From positions 1 to 64,000 of the forward strand of contig NZ_JBNWEO010000007.1 of NCBI RefSeq assembly GCF_050496765.1: a DNA stretch of 64,000 nucleotides. The letters are read 5' to 3'. The translations under genes and the position numbers were made by a program. This document shows positions 1 through 7,867 of this stretch, piece after piece (positions within the stretch are counted from its first letter, which is position 1; the number at the start of each line of letters is the position of its first letter). Below the pieces are notes generated by a model, which worked only from the letters and a program-made list of their open reading frames with translations, made no database searches and was not told the origin of the DNA. The DNA is from JAEVLT01 sp050496765. GTDB taxonomy: Bacteria > Bacillota > Bacilli > Bacillales > Cytobacillaceae.

Positions 1-316
1 ACAAGAAGTCAAGACAGTTTTTTTGAAAAATTAAGGTGTATACAAGATTAATTACTTAGATATTTCTATAATACAAGGGTCTTGATCTCCTCTTCCTGTA
101 TGGAAATTGAGGGGAATAGCGCCAATTAGACATTGTCCACAGGTGGAGGACATAGTATAAGCGAAGGCGTGGGAGAAATGGTTTCCTCCTACACCCAAGA
201 TCACCCCAAAGCGCTGAAATGTTGGTAAAATTTCATCCTCTTCATAAAAGATTGGTTCGTTAGAACGAATCTTTTATGAAGAGGGCAGCAAGCGAAGCGC
301 GGTAGGATTTTTTTAA
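1..316. other. Left edge of the window, no gene recognised
   Basis: I see no convincing coding region between the window edge and the IS3 terminus. Short open frames on the minus strand here read into the IS3 sequence and have no ribosome-binding site. The only clear structure is the long hairpin listed at 238-283. Confidence 0.5.
238..283. repeat. Long hairpin beside the IS3 element
   Basis: A 16-bp perfect stem is formed by 238-253 and 268-283. An inner 4-bp stem (GTTC/GAAC, 255-258 with 263-266) closes a GTTA loop. There is no T-tract directly after it on either strand, though a run of T follows at about 308-314. It could be a terminator remnant or the end of a decayed mobile element; the sequence does not decide. 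Confidence 0.6.
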
Positions 317-363
317 GTTTAGATATAAATATAAGACAACTTTCTTGACGAACACCGCTACTG

Positions 364-1230
364 TTATTCACATGTGGATAACAGTACAACATCCCGGTTA
401 TACACAGCAGCTGGTGTATGGTTATCCAATGACTGGTGTGGTAAGTAGTGGTTGTGTAGATGGATATAGCGTTCCACACCTTGCCTCGTTTCTCGCGGGC
501 TAGTATAGTCGTTGATATAAATCTCATTGTACTTCAGGCTACGCCAGAACCGTTCTATAACGATGTTGTCCTTTGCACGGCCTTTGCCATCCATGCTGAT
601 GCGGATTTCGTTCTCCTTTAGCAAATCTGTGTACTGTGGGCTGGTAAAGTGGCTCCCTTGATCACTGTTAATAATGGCGGGTTTGCGTTTGGCTAGCGCC
701 CTTCTCATAGTCTCTAATACGAACCCGATTTCAAGGCTTTGATCCAATTGCCAATCCACAATGAAGCGAGAATACCAATCCATGATGGCGTAGAGGTACA
801 TCCAGCCTTGCTTCATCCGGATATACGTGATATCCACACTCCAAACCTGGTCGGGCTGAGTAATGTTTAGCCCTCGAAGTAGGTAGGGGTAGATCCGGTG
901 CTGGAGATCCCGTTTGCTAAGGTTCGGACCGGGATAGATAGCCATAATACCCATCTCTCGCATGTACTTTCTTACTGTATTTTCGTGAATAAGATCCCCT
1001 TCTCGATTCATAATGGCAGCTATCTTTCGATAGCCCAGAAAAGAATGCTTTGTATATAGCTCATCAATCCGGTGCTTGAGGCGAATTTCCTCCGGAGAGG
1101 GAGGGACCGGCTTATAGTAAAGACTGGTGCGGTTTAGATTAAGTAAATCCGCTTGTACGAGGATGGAGTGTTCGGAGCAATCCCATTCTATGAGATCAAT
1201 ACGCTCTTCACGAGTAAAGTTAGAGGCCAG
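364..1230 (-). CDS. IS3 transposase OrfB (integrase core)
   Basis: This is the catalytic half of the IS3 transposase. The frame reads on without a stop from the oligo-A tract near 1232-1240 to 364, about 289 residues, the usual OrfB length. The DDE residues are visible: Asp in VDITYIRM, Asp in INSDQGSHF and Glu in NIVIERFWRSLKYNE. The first in-frame ATG is only at 1011, so normal production would be as an OrfAB fusion or from a non-ATG start. OrfB lies in the +1 (equivalently -2) frame relative to OrfA across a run of nine A. A classical -1 ribosomal slip would instead run into a stop. Polymerase slippage on the A-run, or a base lost from it, could explain the register. Family assignment is firm; activity is unknown. 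Confidence 0.85.
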   Translation of the reverse strand: MASNFTREERIDLIEWDCSEHSILVQADLLNLNRTSLYYKPVPPSPEEIRLKHRIDELYTKHSFLGYRKIAAIMNREGDLIHENTVRKYMREMGIMAIYPGPNLSKRDLQHRIYPYLLRGLNITQPDQVWSVDITYIRMKQGWMYLYAIMDWYSRFIVDWQLDQSLEIGFVLETMRRALAKRKPAIINSDQGSHFTSPQYTDLLKENEIRISMDGKGRAKDNIVIERFWRSLKYNEIYINDYTSPRETRQGVERYIHLHNHYLPHQSLDNHTPAAVYNRDVVLLSTCE

Positions 1231-1513
1231 ATTTTTTTTTAAGCCACGACAATTGGGTGGTTAACTTACCAACCTCGGCGTAGAGTTCATTGATTTGTTG
1301 TTCATATTCTTTTTTCATTTTGGTGATACCTTTACGATCATCAACAAACAGCTGTGAGAGGTTTTGTACCACCTCGGATTTCCACCGGTTGAGGACATTG
1401 GTATGGATCCCATGCTCAGAAGCGAGCTGTGAAACTGACTTTTCTTCCTTTAGGATTTCCAGTACAATTTGCGCTTTTTCTTCTGGGTTAAACTTTCTTC
1501 GAGTGGTTGACAT
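1220..1513 (-). CDS. IS3 transposase OrfA (DNA-binding)
   Basis: A 97-residue protein begins with the pattern RRKFNPEEKAQIVLEILKEE typical of IS3 OrfA. A helix-turn-helix (about residues 20-45, VSQLASEHGIHTNVLNRWK) should bind the IS ends, and a leucine-zipper-like C-terminal half (about 60-92) should multimerise the transposase. It ends at SWLKKKSGL, encoded over the A9 run where OrfB takes over. The start ATG at 1513 lies 43 bp inside the right terminus, with a purine-rich AAAAAAGGAG upstream. Confidence 0.85.
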   Translation of the reverse strand: MSTTRRKFNPEEKAQIVLEILKEEKSVSQLASEHGIHTNVLNRWKSEVVQNLSQLFVDDRKGITKMKKEYEQQINELYAEVGKLTTQLSWLKKKSGL

Positions 1514-1557
1514 ACAACTAAGAAACTCCTTTTTTATTGTCTAGTTTATATGTAGCA

Positions 1558-1755
1558 TTATAATGATTGATCCTCATTAGGAAGAGGGACAACATTTCCA
1601 TTCGGGAATTCTTTAACCAGTTTTCCGTTCTTTTCGTACACAATATACGTGTTATTTACCTTTGCATCAATTCTTGCCCGTTCTCCCGTCATCTTTACCC
1701 ATTTATCTGCCCAAGCAAATTTTCTTCTTGGCGCACTGTTTTGGTCTTCTAACAT
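1558..1755 (-). CDS. Small hypothetical protein, 65 aa
   Basis: I do not recognise this family. The product is small, basic in its first half (RRKFAWADKW) and ends in a short beta-rich looking stretch (TYIVYEKNGKLVKEF). It has no signal peptide or membrane segment. A good ribosome-binding site (AAGGTGGTG) precedes the ATG at 1755, which supports translation. The IS3 end lies at about 1556, directly after the stop codon, so the original C-terminus may have been replaced or trimmed by the insertion. Confidence 0.5.
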   Translation of the reverse strand: MLEDQNSAPRRKFAWADKWVKMTGERARIDAKVNNTYIVYEKNGKLVKEFPNGNVVPLPNEDQSL

Positions 1756-1936
1756 CAGTCAACACCACCTTATTAGAAATTATAGCAGATTAGAGCTGCA
1801 CCATACATCAAACCAAAATCCCCTGTATCTTTCCATTACGAAAAATATGAAATTGAAAAGCGGGTGCTATGTCTTTCTTATCCAGTCGGTCTACTAGTCG
1901 AAAGGAATTCAAGATGTCTTTCGAATTATTTACCGT

Positions 1937-2371
1937 CTAAATAAGTGATTGCAGTTGAAATATCGCATTAATTGTCTTAGCGAATTCCTCGTTGCAGTAT
2001 TTCTCGAAAAATTCTATAGCATCAAATAGACAATTAGGTGCATGGAGTTAATGAAATCTCTTAAATTATTAGTGTCTACGTACTTTTTTTGATCATTATA
2101 GCATTTTGGCGCATAAAACTTATTGATGTCATTAAAAACTTCTTCACTTATTAAAACATCCTCTTGCCATCCCGTTTCACTTGTCTTTCGCATTACATTA
2201 TTAAACTCTTCTAAGATTTGATAAATCTGATTTCTCGCCTTTCGAGGAATCACTATTTTTTTCTCTTTAATTGCTTTTTCATTCCTCTGCGAATAGGGAA
2301 TAAACATATGGTTTTCTTCCGGCTGGAATATACGTGTGAATGCTAAACTAAAGTAGACCATTTCTGCTAGA
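1937..2371 (-). pseudogene. 3' part of an AbiJ-like abortive-infection gene
   Basis: This is the C-terminal portion of the gene whose 5' part lies at 4895-5362; the IS21 element sits between them. From the IS end the frame runs YLAEMVYFSLAFTRIF, then a basic helical stretch (IPRKARNQIYQILEEF), to a premature stop at about 2014. A different frame continues DAIEFFEKYCNEEFAKTI and so on to a stop at 1937. This points to loss of one base near 2028-2034. With the nonsense codon in the 5' part and the IS insertion, the gene has three independent lesions. The AbiJ link rests on the 5' part; this half looks like an all-helical domain, possibly HEPN-like, which is inference. Confidence 0.6.
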
Positions 2372-2412
2372 TAAAAATGAACACTTTTACTGAGATGTGG
2401 GGGCAGGTATTT

Positions 2413-2461
2413 TGCATTTTACCGGTGTTGCCCCGGGGAGGGGCAACACCGGTAAAATGCA
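2413..2461. repeat. 22-bp-stem hairpin upstream of istA
   Basis: Bases 2413-2434 and 2440-2461 are perfect reverse complements around a 5-base loop, inside the left end of the IS21 element and about 80 bp before istA. The stem is GC-rich at the loop side (GGTGTTGCCCC). It could stop transcription or translation that enters the element from flanking genes, a known strategy of insertion sequences, but there is no T-tract on the + strand. Confidence 0.85.
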
Positions 2462-2541
2462 TCGCCACGGCTGATCCCTTCAAAAATCTGCTCCATACGA
2501 TATAATATTGGTTGATTTATATTGTGATGGAGGAAGTAAAG

Positions 2542-4104
2542 GTGGAAAAATGGGAAATGTATATGAAGATCAAGCAATTAAAAGAACAAGGATTTAAGAT
2601 TAGGAGAATTGCCAGGAAACTGGGGGTATCAAGAACGACTGTATACAAATATCTAGAGAAATCCCCGAAGGAATTGGCAGAGTGGGCAGCCTCGACAAAG
2701 TCCCGCACCAAAAAGCTGGATCCATATGAGATGCTTATCCACACATGGCTTAGTGAAAATCCTGATATGTCATCAGCGCAAGTTCATGATTGGCTAATGG
2801 AGAAATACGATAACTTCACTGTTGGGGAAAGTACCGTACGAAGTTATGTGAAAGAGCTTCGTGAGAAATATGCCATACCAAAAGAGACACATCAACGGGT
2901 TTATGAGGCGATACCTGATCCACCGATGGGGCAACAAGCCCAGGTGGACTTTGGAAAGACCAACCAGAAAACGCCACAGGGCAAGTCCGTCAAAATGTAT
3001 TTCATCACCTTTGTACTATCGCATTCGAGATACAAATATGTTGAATGGCTGGATAGGCCATTTACGACAAAAGATATGATTCGCATGCATGAGCATGCAT
3101 TCCAGTATTTTGGGGGTATGCCCGACGAACTGGTATATGACCAGGATGCCCTGCTTATGGTAAACGAGAATGCGGGGGATTTGATTCTGACAGAGGAATT
3201 TCAGGCTTATCGGGAGGCGAGAAAATTGAAAGTCCATTTCTGTAGAAAAGCTGATCCGGAAAGCAAAGGGCGAATTGAGAGAGTCGTAGGTTTTGTCAAG
3301 GACAACTTCGCCAAAAACCGTGTCTTTCAAAACATTGACCTATGGAATGAAAGCTGTATGGCATGGCTGGGGAGAACCGGCAATCGAAAAATACATAATA
3401 CAACAAAAAAGAGACCAGTTGAAGTGTTTGTGCTGGAAAAGCAACACCTTAAGCCGGTCATCAAAGAAATTACTATTTCAAATGTTGGTTCTAGTATAAC
3501 AAGAACAGTGCGAAAGGACAATACGATTATCTATCAATCCAATCGCTATTCTGTTCCACTCGGAACCTATCAAAAAGAGAAAGAGGTCTATATTGAAATA
3601 ACGGCTGAGAACCGTCTGGTGATACGAGAGCAAACGGAAGGACCAGTTATCGCCAACCATCTCATAGCATTCGAAAAGGGAAAACTCATTCAGGACAGGC
3701 AGCATACACGGGATCGGACCAAGGGGATAAGCGCATACATTGCCACCGTATCCACCAATTTTACAGATGAAAAAACGGCTACTGCTTTTCTGGAGGAAAT
3801 TCATCATAGATACCCGCGTTATGTGCGTGATCAGCTGGGAATCATTTTAAAGGTATCCAAGGCGGCAAACCAAACCGTCAGGGATGAAACACTGCGAGAG
3901 TGCGCCAAACGTGGTGTATACAGTGCCACTGAGTACAGTGATGTGTTGGCATTCATTCAGCGCCAGCATCAACAGGATGAACCGAAACATATGGATGAGG
4001 AGATCAAGGCGCTGCATGATATAGATCTTTCGCTTCTGGATACGAAGCCGGAAACCCGGGAATTGGCACGCTATCTGGATGTATTGAAAGGAGCAACCGT
4101 ATGA
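2542..4104 (+). CDS. istA: IS21 transposase IstA
   Basis: This DDE transposase of about 520 residues cuts and joins the IS21 ends. An N-terminal helix-turn-helix (GFKIRRIARKLGVSRTTVYK) is followed by a second DNA-binding segment and the integrase core. The acidic residues are visible in QVDFGKT, VYDQDALLMVNEN and SKGRIERVVGFVKDNF. I prefer the GTG at 2542, which has GGAGG eight bases upstream; in-frame TTG 2512, ATG 2527 and ATG 2557 are alternatives. The C-terminal part after the core should contact IstB. The frame is uninterrupted, so the protein could be active. It overlaps istB by four bases, so the two are translationally coupled. Confidence 0.9.
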   Translation: MEKWEMYMKIKQLKEQGFKIRRIARKLGVSRTTVYKYLEKSPKELAEWAASTKSRTKKLDPYEMLIHTWLSENPDMSSAQVHDWLMEKYDNFTVGESTVRSYVKELREKYAIPKETHQRVYEAIPDPPMGQQAQVDFGKTNQKTPQGKSVKMYFITFVLSHSRYKYVEWLDRPFTTKDMIRMHEHAFQYFGGMPDELVYDQDALLMVNENAGDLILTEEFQAYREARKLKVHFCRKADPESKGRIERVVGFVKDNFAKNRVFQNIDLWNESCMAWLGRTGNRKIHNTTKKRPVEVFVLEKQHLKPVIKEITISNVGSSITRTVRKDNTIIYQSNRYSVPLGTYQKEKEVYIEITAENRLVIREQTEGPVIANHLIAFEKGKLIQDRQHTRDRTKGISAYIATVSTNFTDEKTATAFLEEIHHRYPRYVRDQLGIILKVSKAANQTVRDETLRECAKRGVYSATEYSDVLAFIQRQHQQDEPKHMDEEIKALHDIDLSLLDTKPETRELARYLDVLKGATV

Positions 4105-4871
4105 CACAATCACTTGAACAGCTGCAGGAACAGTTTCGAACATTGCGGTTATCAGAGACGGCAAATCATTTGCCCTCTCTGATTCACCAGGCCGAGTCAC
4201 AAGATTGGACATACCGCATGTTTCTGGATCATCTGATCGCCTATGAATTGAAACGCCGGGATGAAAAGTTAATTGAAAAACGATTGAAATTGGCAGCATT
4301 CCCGTTTTATAAAACAATTGATGCATTTCGGGTAGACGAGCAACAATCCCTGAGCCAAAAACAGGTTAATCAGTTAAAGGAATACACATGGCTGGACCAG
4401 CTATATAATTTGATCATCCTTGGACCACCGGGCGTGGGAAAAACACACTTGGCAACGGGGCTGGGTATAGAGGCTATTCATCAAGGCTATAAGGTATCCT
4501 TTATTTCCATGGGGCAACTCATCCATACGCTGAAGACGGAGGATGTCAGCAGAAAAGCACAGACAAGAATGAAGCGCATCCGGGGTTCCAATTTGGTTAT
4601 TATCGATGACTTGATGTTCATGGCAATGGATTCTCGAGAAGCCAATCTTTTCTTTCATTTAATAAATGACCTGTATGACAATGCTTCCGTCATTTTAACT
4701 TCCAACAAGGGGCCAAATGAATGGGGCGAACTATTGGGAGACCCTGGCATTACAACGGCTATTCTGGACAGATTGTTGCATCGTGCAGAAATCATTCATT
4801 TTAGGAATGACGACAGCTATCGTATGAAACATCGTTCATCCATTTTCATGGAAAAAAGTGTTCAAAATTAA
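4101..4871 (+). CDS. istB: IS21 helper ATPase IstB
   Basis: This AAA+ ATPase, related to DnaC, helps IstA choose targets and assemble the transpososome. Walker A is GPPGVGKTH (about residue 110), Walker B is NLVIIDDLMFM (about 170), and a sensor-like LTSNK follows. An N-terminal helical domain of about 95 residues precedes the ATPase core. At 256 residues it is the normal length, and no lesions are visible. It starts inside the end of istA (ATGA overlap) and stops just before the right terminal repeat. Confidence 0.9.
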   Translation: MTQSLEQLQEQFRTLRLSETANHLPSLIHQAESQDWTYRMFLDHLIAYELKRRDEKLIEKRLKLAAFPFYKTIDAFRVDEQQSLSQKQVNQLKEYTWLDQLYNLIILGPPGVGKTHLATGLGIEAIHQGYKVSFISMGQLIHTLKTEDVSRKAQTRMKRIRGSNLVIIDDLMFMAMDSREANLFFHLINDLYDNASVILTSNKGPNEWGELLGDPGITTAILDRLLHRAEIIHFRNDDSYRMKHRSSIFMEKSVQN

Positions 4872-4894
4872 TGAGCAAAAAGTGTTCATTTTTA

Positions 4895-5362
4895 CTTGAC
4901 GGCTACAATACGCCAATCATAGGTATCATGCTTGGATATTTTTCCTGCCGGGTAAAGTTCATATCCGTCATTTTGAAGCAATTGATTTATTTTATTTAGA
5001 TATTCTCTCCATTATCCTTTTTCAAATCTGACTTCAGGATGAAAAACCTCAGACAGAAATCTCAAGTATTTTTCATCCGACCCGTTTTTCAATGGGAATC
5101 TTTCATCCTCAAAAACCCAGCAAGAAGGGTAATCATCGTTATTTACTGTGTGTTGAACAATATCCCCTTCAGCATTTGAAAACCTCGGATCATTACTCGG
5201 CATGCTTTCCAGTTCGTACAATCTTTTCAAAAAATCTATTTCATCCATTCGTCCGAAGTAATGATATGAAACTTTGTCCGGTAGATACCATTCATCTGTA
5301 TCAATTCCATTCTGAAACAAATCTAGGATATCACGCTTGGTTATATCACTAATCCGATTCAT
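4895..5362 (-). pseudogene. 5' part of an AbiJ-like abortive-infection gene, disrupted
   Basis: The intact first segment (5362 to 5012, 116 residues) starts MNRISDITKRDILDLF and contains YHYFGRMDEIDFLKRLYELE, then HTVNNDDYPSCWVFEDERF and a C-terminal LSEVFHPEVR. From memory of the family, this pattern belongs to the AbiJ N-terminal domain 3 group of abortive-infection proteins. A TAA then replaces what should be a Tyr codon (FEKG-stop-WREYLNKINQ). The same frame continues through DGYELYPAGKISKHD up to the IS21 terminus at 4895. The rest of the gene resumes at 2371. The gene is therefore interrupted by a nonsense codon and an IS, and is frameshifted further on: a dead phage-defence gene. Confidence 0.65.
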
Positions 5363-5460
5363 TATTTTCCCTTCCCCTTCCTACTCACCATTGAGAATAC
5401 AAATAAGCGACATTACTTAACTGAATAATTAGTTGCCTTTGCGTTTCGCATCTAAATATG

Positions 5461-5491
5461 AGCTTACCAAAGTTCAGGTAAGCTTTTTTTT
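5461..5491 (+). terminator. Rho-independent terminator
   Basis: An 8-bp stem, AGCTTACC/GGTAAGCT, with an 8-base loop is followed by a T8 run on the + strand. No + strand gene lies directly upstream, so it may insulate the downstream RHH gene or be a relic. The rest of 5363-5716 is AT-rich and non-coding apart from the repeated sites at 5599-5693. Confidence 0.7.
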
Positions 5492-5598
5492 GCGTTACTT
5501 TTCAATTAGATTAATGATTGAGCTGCAATTAGTCTAACTATCGATAACCCTTATTATCGCTATATAGAAAAGGAAGAAAAAAACAATTCGCTTCAATA

Positions 5599-5693
5599 AA
5601 GGTAACCTTAATAAAATTGATTTAAGTAACCTGAATTATCTATCGCCCCCTTTCGTTTCTCCCTTTAATTTTATATAATAATTTTAGTAACCT
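5599..5693. promoter_or_regulatory. Three GTAACCT sites upstream of the RHH gene
   Basis: The heptamer GTAACCT occurs at 5602, 5626 and 5687. The first copy sits in a near-palindrome (AAGG-TAA-CCTT, 5599-5609). The last copy lies 24 bp before the start codon of the ribbon-helix-helix protein. Repeated short sites like these are the usual targets of RHH repressors, so autoregulation is a reasonable inference. A -10-like TATAAT occurs at 5674-5679 between copies two and three. Confidence 0.4.
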
Positions 5694-5716
5694 AAATCAA
5701 AAGGAAGAGGAATGAG

Positions 5717-6211
5717 ATGAACTCTCGTGGAGGAAAACGCCAAGGCGCCGGGAGGCCCGCATCTGGAACAACAAGGAAAGTCTCTCTTACTTTATTGGAT
5801 GAAACATGGGATCGAATAGAGGAAACCAAACAGGAACAAAACATCAGTCAGTCGGCCGTGCTGCGTTCCATCATTGAAAATCATTACACAACTGCAGATC
5901 AGCCAGTCGTCAACGAACGGGAAGTCATGTGGTGGGAAATAGCCCGGAAGAATGTATTCGAAGGAATTATTGAGATTGAGAAAAGCTTGCTCCATGAATG
6001 CATCCTGCATCGAAAATATTCGAATGAGTTGGAAAAAGAAGTGTGGGATCGCTGTGTCGCCAACAGCAGGGCATATCGAAAGCCGAGAGTCAGTTATTTG
6101 CTGGATGCCTTCAAATTCGAGGGGAAGCGTTTGTCATTTGACCAGAATTTTGAGTCGCTCAAAGAGCAAGCTATATTTTCTATCATCGAGTATGTAAGAT
6201 TGAATAGATAA
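5717..6211 (+). CDS. Ribbon-helix-helix DNA-binding protein
   Basis: A 164-residue protein. The N-terminus is basic and glycine-rich with an AT-hook-like GAGRPASGTTR (about residues 10-20). It is followed by an RHH fold candidate: beta strand TRKVSLTLLDETWDRIEE, then helices SQSAVLRSIIENHY. The C-terminal 100 residues (rich in Trp, Glu and Arg) are unfamiliar. AAGGAAGAGG lies just upstream of the ATG. It sits 52 bp before a tyrosine recombinase and downstream of repeated GTAACCT sites, so it is probably an element-borne regulator, either of its own promoter or as a recombination accessory factor. The exact family is unknown to me. Confidence 0.65.
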   Translation: MNSRGGKRQGAGRPASGTTRKVSLTLLDETWDRIEETKQEQNISQSAVLRSIIENHYTTADQPVVNEREVMWWEIARKNVFEGIIEIEKSLLHECILHRKYSNELEKEVWDRCVANSRAYRKPRVSYLLDAFKFEGKRLSFDQNFESLKEQAIFSIIEYVRLNR

Positions 6212-6263
6212 AATTCACTTTATACCATTGAAAAATAAATTGGTGATATTGGGAGATACCAAA

Positions 6264-7232
6264 ATGACATTAGAACTCAAGCATCGCGATGACCAGACTC
6301 TTTCCACGGATATTCTAGAACTTCAACAGGAGGCCAGACAACATTTAGCCAATTCGAAAGCCGAAAACACAAAACGAGCATATCGAACAGACTGGACTCA
6401 GTTTACAGATTGGTGTCAAACAAACGGTTTTCACTCCCTCCCTGCTGAACCAGAAACCCTCGTATACTACATAACATTCTTAGGAAAGAGCCTGAAGGCT
6501 TCTTCCATTAAAAGAAAACTGACTGCCATTTCCCAACGTCATGAAACAGCAGGCTTCCAAAGTCCAACAAAAACAGCACTTGTAAAAGTGGTCTGGGACG
6601 GGATACAGCGCTCAATAGGAGTAAAAGAACAAGGGAATGATGCTCTGTGGCTAGAAGACCTTAGAAAAGTTGTAGAGACTATTCCGAGAGGCACGAGTAT
6701 CGGCAACCGAAATCGCGCTCTTCTGGTTATTGGTTGGGCAGCTGCCTTACGTAGAAGTGAACTCATTTCTTTGGATGTTGAACATGTGGAGAAGACACGG
6801 GAAGGACTATTGCTGAATCTGGTATGAAGTAAGACGGATCAAAAAGGAGAAGGGCAAATAGTGGCATTAACATATGGTAGCAGCCCACTTACCTGCCCTG
6901 TACGATTGTTAGAAGACTGGATTGAAGCGGCCGGCCTTGAGGATGGCCCTCTTTTCCGAAGAATTGATCGTCATGGAAATATCCTTGGTAGAATGACCCC
7001 TCAATCTGCCCGATTAATCGTAAAAAGATGTTGCGAGTCAGTTGGAATGCCTTCCGAAAAATACGGTGCGCATAGCCTGCGGAGTGGCTTTTGCAGTACA
7101 GCAGCAAAAGCGGGTAAGGCTGAGCATCAGATTATGAAACAGACGAGGCATAAAAGAAGTGATTCATTGCAACGCTACATACAAAAAGTAAACCTGTTTG
7201 ATAATAATGCAGCAAGCGGGATTGGTCTTTAG
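6264..7232 (+). pseudogene. Tyrosine recombinase with in-frame stop
   Basis: The whole span is one reading frame interrupted by a single TGA at 6825. The N-terminal SAM-like core-binding domain (TKRAYRTDWTQFTDWCQTNG) leads to the catalytic domain. Its first Arg is in AALRRSEL. The stop replaces the residue before SKTDQKGEG, where relatives usually have Arg (CGA to TGA fits). The frame then continues to HSLRSGF, TRHKRSDSL and the nucleophile Tyr in LQRYIQK, ending NNAASGIGL. The usual GH pair before the nucleophile reads RH, a second weakening. I chose ATG 6264 because GGGAGA lies 7 bases upstream. The gene lies next to the tRNA operon, a typical integration locus; it is probably inactive. Confidence 0.8.
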
Positions 7233-7330
7233 CATCAAAATCATCTGATTTCTTCTCTTTGGCTACTTAATTTGTCTCAGATACTAATTAATTGTGCATC
7301 TAAGGACCATATAAGGGAGATAGAAAACCC

Positions 7331-7382
7331 TGTGTAAAACTGTGTAAAATAAATGATACTATGTGTATTTCTGGTGTAAAAC
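7331..7382. repeat. Short direct repeats after the recombinase
   Basis: CTGTGTAAAA occurs twice about 10 bp apart at about 7331-7350, and a variant TGGTGTAAAA follows near 7373. They lie between the recombinase pseudogene and the tRNA operon terminator, where an attachment core or arm-type sites would be expected. No second copy on the far side of the mobile region was found by eye, so att function is only a guess. Confidence 0.3.
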
Positions 7383-7423
7383 TTTTAAATTCCTATCGTT
7401 TTCTATCGTGACCCTTAAAAAGC

Positions 7424-7467
7424 AGAAACCCCGAAAACATTGATAAATCAACGTTTTCGGGGTTTCT
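7424..7467 (-). terminator. Terminator of the rrn-tRNA operon
   Basis: A 15-bp perfect stem (AGAAACCCCGAAAAC with its complement at 7453-7467) flanks a 14-base AT-rich loop. On the minus strand it follows the last tRNA gene by about 35 bp and is followed by a short T-rich run. It is the obvious end of the rrn-trn transcript. Confidence 0.85.
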
Positions 7468-7502
7468 AATTGCTTTAAAATGAACTTAAAGAGTTCTCAT
7501 GA

Positions 7503-7584
7503 TACCGGTGGTCGGGGTCGAACCGACACTCCAGAAGGAACACGATTTTGAGTCGTGCGCGTCTGCCAATTCCGCCACACCGGC
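7503..7584 (-). tRNA. tRNA-Leu (CAA)
   Basis: A cloverleaf with a long variable arm and anticodon CAA (reads UUG). The 3' CCA is not encoded. It is the last gene of the operon; B. subtilis trnD has a second Leu gene here that I do not find. Confidence 0.95.
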
Positions 7585-7596
7585 ATATTAAAATTT

Positions 7597-7670
<74 letters not shown>

Positions 7671-7676
7671 ATTTCA

Positions 7677-7751
7677 TGGAGCGGAAGACGGGATTCGAAC
7701 CCGCGACCCCCACCTTGGCAAGGTGGTGTTCTACCACTGAACTACTTCCGC
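7677..7751 (-). tRNA. tRNA-Gly (GCC)
   Basis: Anticodon GCC, encoded CCA. It lies six bases upstream of tRNA-Cys, so processing from a common precursor is certain. Confidence 0.95.
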
Positions 7752-7755
7752 AAAT

Positions 7756-7830
7756 TGGCTGGGCTAGCAGGATTCGAACCTACGAATGACGGAGTCAAAG
7801 TCCGTTGCCTTACCGCTTGGCTATAGCCCA
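7756..7830 (-). tRNA. tRNA-Gln (UUG)
   Basis: Anticodon TTG, encoded CCA. The acceptor stem TGGGCTA pairs with TAGCCCA. Confidence 0.95.
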
Positions 7831-7867
7831 ATCATAACATATTTTTAATATAATTTCTAGTCTTTAA

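Larger units (their letters stand above)
317..1556 (-). mobile_element. IS3-family insertion sequence
   Basis: Two overlapping minus-strand frames match the orfA/orfB organisation of IS3 elements: a helix-turn-helix OrfA and a DDE integrase-like OrfB. The approximate ends come from an imperfect inverted repeat. The left end reads TTTAGATATAAATATAAGAC from about 319, and the right end, read inward on the minus strand, reads TGCTACATATAAACTAGACA from about 1556. I could not define a target duplication, so the ends are good to a few bases only. The right end lies two bases from the stop codon of a small neighbouring gene. Confidence 0.8.
2372..4894 (+). mobile_element. IS21-family insertion sequence
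   Basis: The element carries the istA-istB pair with a 4-base ATGA overlap, the hallmark of IS21. It is bounded by an 18-bp inverted repeat (TAAAAATGAACACTTTT at 2372 and its complement ending at 4894, one mismatch). Both transposition genes look intact. It has inserted antisense into the AbiJ-like gene. I could not identify an unambiguous target duplication in the flanks (CTAGA on the left, CTTGA on the right), so the exact boundary may be a few bases inside the repeat. Confidence 0.88.

Noticed and set aside
201..527. A 108-codon minus-strand frame at the left edge
   Set aside because: It overlaps the IS3 end and OrfB in another frame, lacks a ribosome-binding site and shows no family pattern.
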